Origin: Siphonodentalium dalli
Lineage: Eukaryota; Mollusca; Scaphopoda; Gadilida; Siphonodentaliidae
Reading direction: 5' to 3'
DNA length: 64,000 nucleotides
Assembly: GCA_032622095.1 (NCBI GenBank)
Contig: CP136063.1
Location: 28,212,987 to 28,276,986 of the forward strand
In this document: in pieces, positions 11,540-26,600 of the stretch
How positions within the stretch are numbered: the stretch's first letter is position 1
Layout: each line of letters begins with the position of its first letter
Notes under the pieces: generated by a model
The model's database searches: none
Told to the model about the DNA's origin: nothing
The model's input: the letters and a program-made list of their open reading frames with translations, nothing else
Position numbers and translations under genes: made by a program

Positions 11540-13552
11540 TCTATTATATATTTTGGAAGATCTGTCTGTGTGTGTGTGTCTGTATGTCTGTAATCGATGG
11601 ACTCGAAAACGGCCGAGCCGATTTCGATGAAACTTGGTATGAGGGGGTATTTTCGGCCGGGGAGTGACATAGACCTATTAATTTGCCCGTGCGACGTGAC
11701 CTTGAAATATAGTTATGGGGTTTATGTTTCCTATATGGCACAGAGTTATGGGGTTTATGTTTCCTATGTCACACATAGTTATGGGGTTTATGTTTCCTAT
11801 ATGGCACAGAGTTATGGGGATTATGTTTCCTATGTCACACAGAGTTATGGGGTTTATGTTTCCTATGTCACACAGAGTTATGGGGTTTATGTTTCCTATG
11901 GCACACATAGTTATGGGGTTTATGTTTCCTATGGCACACATAGTTATGGGGTTTATGTTACCTATGGCACACAGAGTTATGGGGTTTATGTTTCCTATGG
12001 CACACATAGTTATGGGGTTTATGTTTCCTATGGCACACATAGTTATGGGGTTTATGTTACCTATGGCACACAGAGTAATGGGGTTTATGTTTCCTATGGC
12101 ACACAGAGAAATGGGGTTTATGTTTCATATGGCACACAGAGTTATGGGGTTTATGTTTCCTATGGCACACATAGTTATGGGGTTTATGTTTCCTATGGCA
12201 CACATAGTTATGGGGTTTATGTTTCCTATGGCACACAGAGTAATGGGGTTTATGTTTCCTATGGCATACAGAGTTATGGGGTTTATGTTTCCTATGGCAC
12301 ACATAGTTATGGGGTTTATGTTTCATATGGCACACATAGTTATGGGTTTATGTTTCCTATGGCACACAGAGTAATGGGGTTTATGTTTCCTATGGCACAC
12401 AGAGTTATGTGGTTTATGTTTCCTATGGCACACAGAGTTATGGGGTTTATGTTTCCTATGGCACACAGAGTTATGGGGTTTATGTTTTCTGTCACACAGA
12501 GTTATGGGGTTTATGTTTCCTATGGCACACATAGTTATGGGGTTTATGTTTCCTTTGGCACACATAGTTATGGGGTTTATGTTTCCTATGGCACACAGAG
12601 TAATGGGGTTTATGTTTCCCATGACACACAGAGTAATGGGGTTTATGTTTCCTATGGCACACAGAGTTATGGGGTTTATGTTTCCCATGACACACAGAGT
12701 AATGGGGTTTATGTTTCCTATGGCACACAGAGTAATGGGGTTTATGTTTCCTATGTCACACAGAGTAATGGGGTTTATGTTTCCCATGACACACAGAGTA
12801 ATGGGGTTTATGTTTCCTATGTCACACAGAGTAATGGGGTTTATGTTTCCTATGTCACACAGAGTTATGGGGTTTCTATGGCACACAAGGTTATGGTGTT
12901 TATGTTTCCTATATGTCACACAAAGTTGTGGGGTTTATGTTTCCTATGGCACACAAAGTTATGGGGTTTATGTTTCCTATGGCACACAGAGTAATGGGGT
13001 TTATGTTTCCTATGGCACACAGAGTAATGGGGTTTATGTTTCCTATGGCACACAGAGTAATGGGGTTTATGTTTCCTATGACACACAGAGTAATGGGGTT
13101 TATGTTTCATATGACACACAGAGTAATGGGGTTTATGTTTCATATGTCACACAGAGTTATGGGTTTTATGTTTCCTATGGCACACAGAGTAATGGGGTTT
13201 ATGTTTCCTATGGCACACAGAGTAATGGGGTTTATGTTTCATATGGCACACAGAGTAATGGGGTTTATGTTTCATATGACACACAGAGTAATGGGGTTTA
13301 TGTTTCCTATGTCACACAGAGTAATGGGGTTTATGTTTCATATGACACACAGAGTTATGGGGTTTATGTTTCATATGTCACACAGAGTAATGGGGTTTAT
13401 GTTTCATATGACACACAGAGTAATGGGGTTTATGTTTCCTATGTCACACAGAGTAATGGGGTTTATGTTTCCCATGACACACAGAGTAATGGGGTTTATG
13501 TTTCCTATGTCACACATAGTTATGGGGTTTATGTTTTCTGTCACACAGAGTT

Positions 13553-15962
13553 ATGGTGTTTATGTTTCCTATGGCACACAGAGTTATGGGGTTTCTATGG
13601 CACACAAGGTTATGGTGTTTATGTTTCCTATATGTCACACAAAGTTGTGGGGTTTATGTTTCCTATGGCACACAGAGATATGGGGTTTATGTTTCCTATG
13701 GCACACAGAGTTATGGGGTTTATGTTTCATATGGCACACATAGTTATGGGGTTTATGTTTCCTATGGCACACAGAGTAATGGGATTTATGTTTCCCATGA
13801 CACACAGAGTAATGGGGTTTATGTTTCCTATGTCACACATAGTTATGGGGTTTATGTATTCTGTCACACAGACTTATGGTGTTTATGTTTCCTATGGCAC
13901 ACAGAGTTATGGGGTTTCTATGGCACACAAGGTTATGGTGTTTATGTTTCCTATATGTCACACAAAGTTGTGGGGTTTATGTTTCCTATGGCACACAGAG
14001 TTATGGGGTTTATGTTTCCTATGGCACACATAGTTATGGGGTTTATGTTTCCTATGGCACACAGAGATATGGTGTTTATGTTTCCTATGGCACACATAGT
14101 TATGGTGTTTATGTTTCCTATGGCACACAGAGTTATGGGGTTTATGTTTTCTGTCACACAGAGTTATGGGGTTTATGTTTCCTATGGCACACATAGTTAT
14201 GGGGTTTATGTTTCCTATGGCACACATAGTTATGGGGTTTATGTTTCCTATGGCACACAGAGTAATGGGGTTTATGTTTCCCATGACACACAGAGTAATG
14301 GGGTTTATGTTTCCTATGGCACACAGAGTTATGGGGTTTATGTTTCCCATGACACACAGAGTAATGGGGTTTATGTTTCCTATGGCACACAGAGTAATGG
14401 GGTTTATGTTTCCTATGTCACACAGAGTAATGGGGTTTATGTTTCATATGGCACACAGAGTAATGGGGTTTATGTTTCATATGACACACAGAGTAATGGG
14501 GTTTATGTTTCCTATGTCACACAGAGTAATGGGGTTTATGTTTCATATGACACACAGAGTTATGGGGTTTATGTTTCATATGTCACACAGAGTAATGGGG
14601 TTTATGTTTCATATGACACACAGAGTAATGGGGTTTATGTTTCCTATGTCACACAGAGTAATGGGGTTTATGTTTCCCATGACACACAGAGTAATGGGGT
14701 TTATGTTTCCTATGTCACACATAGTTATGGGGTTTATGTTTTCTGTCACACAGAGTTATGGTGTTTATGTTTCCTATGGCACACAGAGTTATGGGGTTTC
14801 TATGGCACACAAGGTTATGGTGTTTATGTTTCCTATATGTCACACAAAGTTGTGGGGTTTATGTTTCCTATGGCACACAGAGATATGGGGTTTATGTTTC
14901 CTATGGCACACAGAGTTATGGGGTTTATGTTTCATATGGCACACATAGTTATGGGGTTTATGTTTCCTATGGCACACAGAGTAATGGGATTTATGTTTCC
15001 CATGACACACAGAGTAATGGGGTTTATGTTTCCTATGTCACACATAGTTATGGGGTTTATGTATTCTGTCACACAGACTTATGGTGTTTATGTTTCCTAT
15101 GGCACACAGAGTTATGGGGTTTCTATGGCACACAAGGTTATGGTGTTTATGTTTCCTATATGTCACACAAAGTTGTGGGGTTTATGTTTCCTATGGCACA
15201 CAGAGTTATGGGGTTTATGTTTCCTATGGCACACATAGTTATGGGGTTTATGTTTCCTATGGCACACAGAGATATGGTGTTTATGTTTCCTATGGCACAC
15301 ATAGTTATGGTGTTTATGTTTCCTATGGCACACAGAGTTATGGGGTTTATGTTTTCTGTCACACAGAGTTATGGGGTTTATGTTTCCTATGGCACACATA
15401 GTTATGGGGTTTATGTTTCCTATGGCACACATAGTTATGGGGTTTATGTTTCCTATGGCACACAGAGTAATGGGGTTTATGTTTCCCATGACACACAGAG
15501 TAATGGGGTTTATGTTTCCTATGGCACACAGAGTTATGGGGTTTATGTTTCCCATGACACACAGAGTAATGGGGTTTATGTTTCCTATGGCACACAGAGT
15601 AATGGGGTTTATGTTTCCTATGTCACACAGAGTAATGGGGTTTATGTTTCCCATGACACACAGAGTAATGGGGTTTATGTTTCCTATGTCACACAGAGTA
15701 ATGGGGTTTATGTTTCCTATGTCACACAGAGTTATGGGGTTTCTATGGCACACAAGGTTATGGTGTTTATGTTTCCTATATGTCACACAAAGTTGTGGGG
15801 TTTATGTTTCCTATGGCACACAGAGTAATGGGGTTTATGTTTCCTATGGCACACAGAGTAATGGGGTTTATGTTTCCTATGGCACACAGAGTAATGGGGT
15901 TTATGTTTCCTATGACACACAGAGTAATGGGGTTTATGTTTCATATGACACACAGAGTAATG
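13553..15962 (+). repeat. Higher-order repeat inside array 1, about 1,205-bp period
   Basis: The marker run GTTATGGGGTTTCTATGGCAC, then CACACAAAGTTGTGGGG, recurs at a fixed offset: blocks beginning 13553 and 13876 reappear at 14758 and 15081, both shifted by 1,205 bp, with the same order of variant units for about 0.9 kb. The right part then diverges. This shows duplication of blocks of tens of units, beyond single-unit slippage. Confidence 0.8.
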
Positions 15963-16771
15963 GGGTTTATGTTTCATATGTCACACAGAGTTATGGGTTT
16001 TATGTTTCCTATGGCACACAGAGTAATGGGGTTTATGTTTCCTATGGCACACAGAGTAATGGGGTTTATGTTTCATATGGCACACAGAGTAATGGGGTTT
16101 ATGTTTCATATGACACACAGAGTAATGGGGTTTATGTTTCCTATGTCACACAGAGTAATGGGGTTTATGTTTCATATGACACACAGAGTAATGGGGTTTA
16201 TGTTTCATATGTCACACAGAGTTATGGGGTTTATGTTTCCTATGGCACAGAGTAATGGGGTTTATGTTTCATATGTCACACAGAGTAATGGGGTTTATGT
16301 TTCATATGACACACAGAGTAATGGGGTTTATGTTTCCTATGTCACACAGAGTAATGGGGTTTATGTTTCCCATGACACACAGAGTAATGGGGTTTATGTT
16401 TCCTATGTCACACATAGTTATGGGGTTTATGTTTTCTGTCACACATAGTTATGGTGTTTATGTTTCCTATGGCACACAGAGTTATGGGGTTTCTATGGCA
16501 CACAAGGTTATGGTGTTTATGTTTCCTATGGCACACATAGTTATGGGGTTTATGTTTCCTATGGCACACAGAGTTATGGGGTTTATGTTTCCTATGGCAC
16601 ACAGAGTTATGGGGTTTATGTTTCATATGGCACACATAGTTATGGGGTTTATGTTTCCTATGGCACACAGAGTAATGGGATTTATGTTTCCCATGACACA
16701 CAGAGTAATGAGGTTTATGTTTCCTATGTCACACATAGTTATGGGGTTTATGTTTTCTGTCACACAGACTT

Positions 16772-19700
16772 ATGGTGTTTATGTTTCCTATGGCACACAG
16801 AGTTATGGGGTTTCTATGGCACACAAGGTTATGGTGTTTATGTTTCCTATATGTCACACAAAGTTGTGGGGTTTATGTTTCCTATGGCACACAGAGTTAT
16901 GGGGTTTATGTTTCCTATGGCACACATAGTTATGGGGTTTATGTTTCCTATGGCACACAGAGATATGGTGTTTATGTTTCCTATGGCACACATAGTTATG
17001 GTGTTTATGTTTCCTATGACACACAGAGTTATGGTGTTTATGTTTCCTATGTCACACAGAGTTATGGGGTGTATGTTTCCTATGGCACACAGAGTTATGC
17101 GGTTTATGTTTCCTATGGCACACATAGTTATGGGGTTTATGTTTCCTATGGCACACATAGTTATGGGGTTTATGTTTCCTATGGCACACAGAGTAATGGG
17201 GTTTATGTTTCCTATGGCATACAGAGTTATGGGGTTTATGTTTTCTATGGCACACATAGTTATGGGGTTTATGTTTCATATAACACACATATTTATGGGG
17301 TTTATGTTTTCTGTCACACAGAGTTATGGGGTTTATGTTTCATATGGCACACATAGTTATGGGGTTTATGTTTCCTATGGCACACATATTTATGGGGTTT
17401 ATGTTTTCTGTCACACAGAGTAATGGGGTTTATGTTTCCTATGGCACACAGAGTTATGGGATTTATGTTTCCTATGGCACACAGAGTAATGGGGTTTATG
17501 TTTCCTATGGCACACATAGTAATGTGGTTTATGTTTCCTATGGCACACATAGTAATGTGGTTTATGTTTCCTATTGCACACAGAGTTATGGGGTTTATGT
17601 TTCCTATGGCACACAGAGTAATGGGGTTTATGTTTCCTATGGCACACATAGTAATGTGGTTTATGTTTCCTATTGCACACAGAGTTATGTGGTTTATGTT
17701 TCCTATGGCACACAGAGTAATGGGGTTTATGTTTCCTATGGCATACAGAGTTATGGGATTTATGTTTCATATAACACACAGAGTTATGGGGTTTATGTTC
17801 CATATGGCACACATAGTTATGGGGTTTATGTTTCCTATGGCACACAGAGTAATGGGGTTTATGTTTCCTATGGCATACAGAGTTATGGGGTTTATGTTTC
17901 ATATAACACACAGAGTTATGGGGTTTATGTTTCCTATGGCACACAGAGTAATGGGGTTTATGTTTCCTATGTCACACAGAGTAATGGGGTTTATGTTTCC
18001 TATGGCATACAGAGTTATGGGGTTTATGTTTTCTATGGCACACATAGTTATGGGGTTTATGTTTCCTATGGCACACAGAGTAATGGGGTTTATGTTTCCT
18101 ATGGCATACAGAGTTATGGGGTTTATGTTTTCTATGGCACACATAGTTATGGGGTTTATGTTTCATATAACACACAGAGTTATGGGGTTTATGTTTCCTA
18201 TGGCACACAGAGTAATGGGGTTTATGTTTCCTATGGCACACAGAGTAATGGGGTTTATGTTTCATATGGCACACAGAGTAATGGGGTTTATGTTTCATAT
18301 GACACACAGAGTAATGGGGTTTATGTTTCCTATGTCACACAGAGTAATGGGGTTTATGTTTCATATGACACACAGAGTAATGGGGTTTATGTTTCATATG
18401 TCACACAGAGTTATGGGGTTTATGTTTCCTATGGCACAGAGTAATGGGGTTTATGTTTCATATGTCACACAGAGTAATGGGGTTTATGTTTCATATGACA
18501 CACAGAGTAATGGGGTTTATGTTTCCTATGTCACACAGAGTAATGGGGTTTATGTTTCCCATGACACACAGAGTAATGGGGTTTATGTTTCCTATGTCAC
18601 ACATAGTTATGGGGTTTATGTTTTCTGTCACACAGAGTTATGGTGTTTATGTTTCCTATGGCACACAGAGTTATGGGGTTTCTATGGCACACAAGGTTAT
18701 GGTGTTTATGTTTCCTATATGTCACACAAAGTTGTGGGGTTTATGTTTCCTATGGCACACAGAGTTATGGGGTTTATGTTTCCTATGGCACACAGAGTTA
18801 TGGGGTTTATGTTTCATATGGCACACATAGTTATGGGGTTTATGTTTCCTATGGCACACAGAGTAATGGGATTTATGTTTCCCATGACACACAGAGTAAT
18901 GAGGTTTATGTTTCCTATGTCACACATAGTTATGGGGTTTATGTTTTCTGTCACACAGACTTATGGTGTTTATGTTTCCTATGGCACACAGAGTTATGGG
19001 GTTTCTATGGCACACAAGGTTATGGTGTTTATGTTTCCTATATGTCACACAAAGTTGTGGGGTTTATGTTTCCTATGGCACACAGAGTTATGGGGTTTAT
19101 GTTTCCTATGGCACACATAGTTATGGGGTTTATGTTTCCTATGGCACACAGAGATATGGTGTTTATGTTTCCTATGGCACACATAGTTATGGTGTTTATG
19201 TTTCCTATGACACACAGAGTTATGGTGTTTATGTTTCCTATGTCACACAGAGTTATGGGGTGTATGTTTCCTATGGCACACAGAGTTATGCGGTTTATGT
19301 TTCCTATGGCACACATAGTTATGGGGTTTATGTTTCCTATGGCACACATAGTTATGGGGTTTATGTTTCCTATGGCACACAGAGTAATGGGGTTTATGTT
19401 TCCTATGGCATACAGAGTTATGGGGTTTATGTTTTCTATGGCACACATAGTTATGGGGTTTATGTTTCATATAACACACATATTTATGGGGTTTATGTTT
19501 TCTGTCACACAGAGTTATGGGGTTTATGTTTCATATGGCACACATAGTTATGGGGTTTATGTTTCCTATGGCACACATATTTATGGGGTTTATGTTTTCT
19601 GTCACACAGAGTAATGGGGTTTATGTTTCCTATGGCACACAGAGTTATGGGATTTATGTTTCCTATGGCACACAGAGTAATGGGGTTTATGTTTCCTATG

Positions 19701-21140
19701 GCACACATAGTAATGTGGTTTATGTTTCCTATGGCACACATAGTAATGTGGTTTATGTTTCCTATTGCACACAGAGTTATGGGGTTTATGTTTCCTATGG
19801 CACACAGAGTAATGGGGTTTATGTTTCCTATGGCACACATAGTAATGTGGTTTATGTTTCCTATTGCACACAGAGTTATGTGGTTTATGTTTCCTATGGC
19901 ACACAGAGTAATGGGGTTTATGTTTCCTATGGCATACAGAGTTATGGGATTTATGTTTCATATAACACACAGAGTTATGGGGTTTATGTTCCATATGGCA
20001 CACATAGTTATGGGGTTTATGTTTCCTATGGCACACAGAGTAATGGGGTTTATGTTTCCTATGGCATACAGAGTTATGGGGTTTATGTTTCATATAACAC
20101 ACAGAGTAATGGGATTTATGTTTCCTATGTCACACAGAGTTATGGGGTTTATGTTTCCTATGGCACACATAGTTATGGGGTTTATGTTTCCTATGGCACA
20201 CAGAGTAATGGGGTTTATGTTTCCTATGGCATACAGAGTTATGGGGTTTATGTTTTCTATGGCACACATAGTTATGGGGTTTATGTTTCATATAACACAC
20301 AGAGTTATGGGGTTTATGTTTCCTATGGCACACAGAGTAATGGGGTTTATGTTTCCTATGGCACACAGAGTAATGGGGTTTATGTTTCCTATGGCATACA
20401 GAGTTATGGGGTTTATGTTTTCTATGGCACACATAGTTATGGGGTTTATGTTTCATATAACACACAGAGTTATGGGGTTTATGTTTCCTATGGCACACAG
20501 AGTAATGGGGTTTATGTTTCCCATGACACACAGAGTTATGGGGTTTATGTTTCCTATGGCACACAGAGTAATGGGGTTTATGTTTCCTATGGCACACAGA
20601 GTTATGTGGTTTATGTTTCCTATGGCACACATAGTAATGGGGTTTATGTTTCCTATGGCACACATAGTTATGGGGTTTATGTTTGCTATGGCACACAGAG
20701 TAATGGGGTTTATGTTTCCTATGGCACACAGAGTTATGTGGTTTATGTTTCCTATGGCACACATAGTTATGGGGTTTATGTTTCCTATGGCACACAGAGT
20801 AATGGGGTTTATGTTTCCTATGGCACACAGAGTTATGTGGTTTATGTTTCCTATGGCACACATAGTAATGTGGTTTATGTTTCCTATTGCACACAGAGTT
20901 ATGGGGTTTATGTTTCCTATGGCACACAGAGTAATGGGGTTTATGTTTCCTATGGCATACAGAGTTATGGGGTTTATGTTTCATATAACACACAGAGTTA
21001 TGGGGTTTATGTTCCATATGGCACACATAGTTATGGGGTTTATGTTTCCTATGGCACACAGAGTAATGGGGTTTATGTTTCCTATGACATACAGAGTTAT
21101 GGGGTTTATGTTTCATATAACACACAGAGTAATGGGGTTT
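16772..21140 (+). repeat. Higher-order repeats inside array 1, about 2,191-bp and 1,023-bp periods
   Basis: The variant order of 16772-17945 reappears at 18963-20102, shifted by 2,191 bp, including rare marks such as GCGGTTTATG, ACACATATTTATGG and CCTATTGCACAC. A nested 1,023-bp shift links blocks ending near 20102 and 21125. The block at 16772 is found a third time at 25230, so a copy shift of about 6.27 kb (18963 to 25230) also exists. Confidence 0.8.
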
Positions 21141-22263
21141 ATGTTTCCTATGTCACACAGAGTTATGGGGTTTATGTTTCCTATGGCACACATAGTTATG
21201 GGGTTTATGTTTCCTATGGCACACAGAGTAATGGGGTTTATGTTTCCTATGGCATACAGAGTTATGGGGTTTATGTTTTCTATGGCACACATAGTTATGG
21301 GGTTTATGTTTCATATAACACACAGAGTTATGGGGTTTATGTTTCCTATGGCACACAGAGTAATGGGGTTTATGTTTCCTATGGCACACAGAGTAATGGG
21401 GTTTATGTTTCCTATGGCATACAGAGTTATGGGGTTTATGTTTTCTATGGCACACATAGTTATGGGGTTTATGTTTCATATAACACACAGAGTTATGGGG
21501 TTTATGTTTCCTATGGCACACAGAGTAATGGGGTTTATGTTTCCCATGACACACAGAGTTATGGGGTTTATGTTTCCTATGGCACACAGAGTAATGGGGT
21601 TTATGTTTCCTATGGCACACATAGTAATGGGGTTTATGTTTCCTATGGCACACATAGTTATGGGGTTTATGTTTCCTATGGCACACAGAGTAATGGGGTT
21701 TATGTTTCCTATGGCACACAGAGTTATGTGGTTTATGTTTCCTATGGCACACATAGTTATGGGGTTTATGTTTCCTATGGCACACAGAGTAATGGGGTTT
21801 ATGTGTCCTATGGCACACAGAGTTATGTGGTTTATGTTTCCAATGGCACACAGAGTAATGGGGTTTATGTTTCCTATGGCACAGAGTAATGGGGTTTATG
21901 TTTCCTATGTCACACAGAGTAATGGGGTTAATGTTTCCTATAACACACAGAGTTATGGGGTTTATGTTTCCTATGGCACACAGAGTTATGGGGTTTATGT
22001 TTCCTATGGCACACAAAGTAATGGGGTTAATGTTTCCTATGTCACACAGAGTAATGGGGTTTATGTTTCCTATGGCACACAGAGTTATGGTGTTTATGTT
22101 TCCTATGGCACACAGAGTTATGGTGTTTATGTTTCCTATGGCACACATAGTTATGGGGTTTATGTTACCTATGGCACACAGAGTTATGGGATTTATGTTT
22201 CCTATGGCACACATAGTTATGGGGTTTATGTTTCCTATGGCACACATAGTTATGGGGTTTATG

Positions 22264-23665
22264 TTACCTATGGCACACAGAGTAATGGGGTTTATGTTTC
22301 CTATGGCACACAGAGTAATGGGGTTTATGTTTCATATGGCACACAGAGTTATGGGGTTTATGTTTCCTATGGCACACATAGTTATGGGGTTTATGTTTCC
22401 TATGGCACACATAGTTATGGGGTTTATGTTTCCTATGGCACACAGAGTAATGGGGTTTATGTTTCCTATGGCATACAGAGTTATGGGGTTTATGTTTCCT
22501 ATGGCACACATAGTTATGGGGTTTATGTTTCATATGGCACACATAGTTATGGGTTTATGTTTCCTATGGCACACAGAGTAATGGGGTTTATGTTTCCTAT
22601 GGCACACAGAGTTATGTGGTTTATGTTTCCTATGGCACACAGAGTTATGGGGTTTATGTTTCCTATGGCACACAGAGTTATGGGGTTTATGTTTTCTGTC
22701 ACACATAGTTATGGGGTTTATGTTTCCTATGGCACACATAGTTATGGGGTTTATGTTTCCTATGGCACACATAGTTATGGGGTTTATGTTTCCTATGGCA
22801 CACAGAGTAATGGGGTTTATGTTTCCCATGACACACAGAGTAATGGGGTTTATGTTTCCTATGTCACACAGAGTTATGGGGTTTATGTTTCCTATGGCAC
22901 ACAGAGTTATGGGGTTTATGTTTCCTATGGCACACAGAGTTATGGGGTTTATGTTTTCTGTCACACATAGTTATGGGGTTTATGTTTCCTATGGCACACA
23001 TAGTTATGGGGTTTATGTTTCCTATGGCACACATAGTTATGGGGTTTATGTTTCCTATGGCACACAGAGTAATGGGGTTTATGTTTCCCATGACACACAG
23101 AGTAATGGGGTTTATGTTTCCTATGTCACACAGAGTTATGGGGTTTATGTTTCCTATGTCACACAGAGTTATGGGGTTTATGTTTCCTATGGCACACATA
23201 GTTATGGGGTTTATGTTTCCTATGGCACACATAGTTATGGGGTTTATGTTACCTATGGCACACAGAGTTATGGGGTTTATGTTTCCTATGGCACACATAG
23301 TTATGGGGTTTATGTTTCCTATGGCACACATAGTTATGGGGTTTATGTTACCTATGGCACACAGAGTAATGGGGTTTATGTTTCCTATGGCACACAGAGT
23401 AATGGGGTTTATGTTTCATATGGCACACAGAGTTATGGGGTTTATGTTTCCTATGGCACACATAGTTATGGGGTTTATGTTTCCTATGGCACACATAGTT
23501 ATGGGGTTTATGTTTCCTATGGCACACAGAGTAATGGGGTTTATGTTTCCTATGGCATACATAGTTATGGGGTTTATGTTTCCTATGGCACACATAGTTA
23601 TGGGGTTTATGTTTCATATGGCACACATAGTTATGGGTTTATGTTTCCTATGGCACACAGAGTAA
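22264..23665 (+). repeat. Higher-order repeat inside array 1, about 1,084-bp period
   Basis: The set of units at 22264-22581 recurs at 23348-23665, shifted by 1,084 bp, and is also seen near the left end of the array at 12057-12374, a shift of 10,207 bp. The rare mark TATGTTACCTATGG and a unit shortened to GTTATGGGTTTATG are kept in all three. Confidence 0.75.
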
Positions 23666-26600
23666 TGGGGTTTATGTTTCCTATGGCACACAGAGTTATG
23701 TGGTTTATGTTTCCTATGGCACACAGAGTTATGGGGTTTATGTTTCCTATGGCACACAGAGTTATGGGGTTTATGTTTTCTGTCACACATAGTTATGGGG
23801 TTTATGTTTCCTATGGCACACATAGTTATGGGGTTTATGTTTCCTATGGCACACATAGTTATGGGGTTTATGTTTCCTATGGCACACAGAGTAATGGGGT
23901 TTATGTTTCCCATGACACACAGAGTAATGGGGTTTATGTTTCCTATGGCACACAGAGTTATGGGGTTTATGTTTCCCATGACACACAGAGTAATGGGGTT
24001 TATGTTTCCTATGGCACACAGAGTAATGGGGTTTATGTTTCCTATGTCACACAGAGTAATGGGTTTATGTTTCCCATGACACACAGAGTAATGGGGTTTA
24101 TGTTTCCTATGTCACACAGAGTTATGGTGTTTATGTTTCCTATGTCACACAGAGTTATGGGGTTTCTATGGCACACAAGGTTATGGTGTTTATGTTTCCT
24201 ATATGTCACACAAAGTTGTGGGGTTTATGTTTCCTATGGCACACAAAGTTATGGGGTTTATGTTTCCTATGGCACACAGAGTAATGGGGTTTATGTTTCC
24301 TATGGCACACAGAGTAATGGGGTTTATGTTTCCTATGGCACACAGAGTAATGGGGTTTATGTTTCCTATGTCACACAGAGTAATGGGGTTTATGTTTCAT
24401 ATGACACACAGAGTAATGGGGTTTATGTTTCATATGTCACACAGAGTTATGGGTTTTATGTTTCCTATGGCACACAGAGTAATGGGGTTTATGTTTCCTA
24501 TGGCACACAGAGTAATGGGGTTTATGTTTCATATGGCACACAGAGTAATGGGGTTTATGTTTCATATGACACACAGAGTAATGGGGTTTATGTTTCCTAT
24601 GTCACACAGAGTAATGGGGTTTATGTTTCATATGACACACAGAGTAATGGGGTTTATGTTTCATATGTCACACAGAGTTATGGGGTTTATGTTTCCTATG
24701 GCACAGAGTAATGGGGTTTATGTTTCATATGTCACACAGAGTAATGGGGTTTATGTTTCATATGACACACAGAGTAATGGGGTTTATGTTTCCTATGTCA
24801 CACAGAGTAATGGGGTTTATGTTTCCCATGACACACAGAGTAATGGGGTTTATGTTTCCTATGTCACACATAGTTATGGGGTTTATGTTTTCTGTCACAC
24901 AGAGTTATGGTGTTTATGTTTCCTATGGCACACAGAGTTATGGGGTTTCTATGGCACACAAGGTTATGGTGTTTATGTTTCCTATATGTCACACAAAGTT
25001 GTGGGGTTTATGTTTCCTATGGCACACAGAGTTATGGGGTTTATGTTTCCTATGGCACACAGAGTTATGGGGTTTATGTTTCATATGGCACACATAGTTA
25101 TGGGGTTTATGTTTCCTATGGCACACAGAGTAATGGGATTTATGTTTCCCATGACACACAGAGTAATGGGGTTTATGTTTCCTATGTCACACATAGTTAT
25201 GGGGTTTATGTTTTCTGTCACACAGACTTATGGTGTTTATGTTTCCTATGGCACACAGAGTTATGGGGTTTCTATGGCACACAAGGTTATGGTGTTTATG
25301 TTTCCTATATGTCACACAAAGTTGTGGGGTTTATGTTTCCTATGGCACACAGAGTTATGGGGTTTATGTTTCCTATGGCACACATAGTTATGGGGTTTAT
25401 GTTTCCTATGGCACACAGAGATATGGTGTTTATGTTTCCTATGGCACACATAGTTATGGTGTTTATGTTTCCTATGACACACAGAGTTATGGTGTTTATG
25501 TTTCCTATGTCACACAGAGTTATGGGGTGTATGTTTCCTATGGCACACAGAGTTATGCGGTTTATGTTTCCTATGGCACACATAGTTATGGGGTTTATGT
25601 TTCCTATGGCACACATAGTTATGGGGTTTATGTTTCCTATGGCACACAGAGTAATGGGGTTTATGTTTCCTATGGCATACAGAGTTATGGGGTTTATGTT
25701 TTCTATGGCACACATAGTTATGGGGTTTATGTTTCATATAACACACATATTTATGGGGTTTATGTTTTCTGTCACACAGAGTTATGGGGTTTATGTTTCA
25801 TATGGCACACATAGTTATGGGGTTTATGTTTCCTATGGCACACAGAGTAATGGGATTTATGTTTCCCATGACACACAGAGTAATGGGGTTTATGTTTCCT
25901 ATGTCACACATAGTTATGGGGTTTATGTTTTCTGTCACACAGACTTATGGTGTTTATGTTTCCTATGGCACACAGAGTTATGGGGTTTCTATGGCACACA
26001 AGGTTATGGTGTTTATGTTTCCTATATGTCACACAAAGTTGTGGGGTTTATGTTTCCTATGGCACACAGAGTTATGGGGTTTATGTTTCCTATGGCACAC
26101 ATAGTTATGGGGTTTATGTTTCCTATGGCACACAGAGATATGGTGTTTATGTTTCCTATGGCACACATAGTTATGGTGTTTATGTTTCCTATGACACACA
26201 GAGTTATGGTGTTTATGTTTCCTATGTCACACAGAGTTATGGGGTGTATGTTTCCTATGGCACACAGAGTTATGGGGTTTATGTTTCCTATGGCACACAG
26301 AGTAATGGGGTTTATGTTTCCTATGGCACACAGAGTAATGGGGTTTATGTTTTCTATGGCACACATAGTTATGGGGTTTATGTTTCATATAACACACAGA
26401 GTTATGGGGTTTATGTTTCCTATGGCACACAGAGTAATGGGGTTTATGTTTCCTATGGCACACAGAGTAATGGGGTTTATGTTTCCTATGGCATACAGAG
26501 TTATGGGGTTTATGTTTTCTATGGCACACATAGTTATGGGGTTTATGTTTCATATAACACACAGAGTTATGGGGTTTATGTTTGCTATGGCACACAGAGT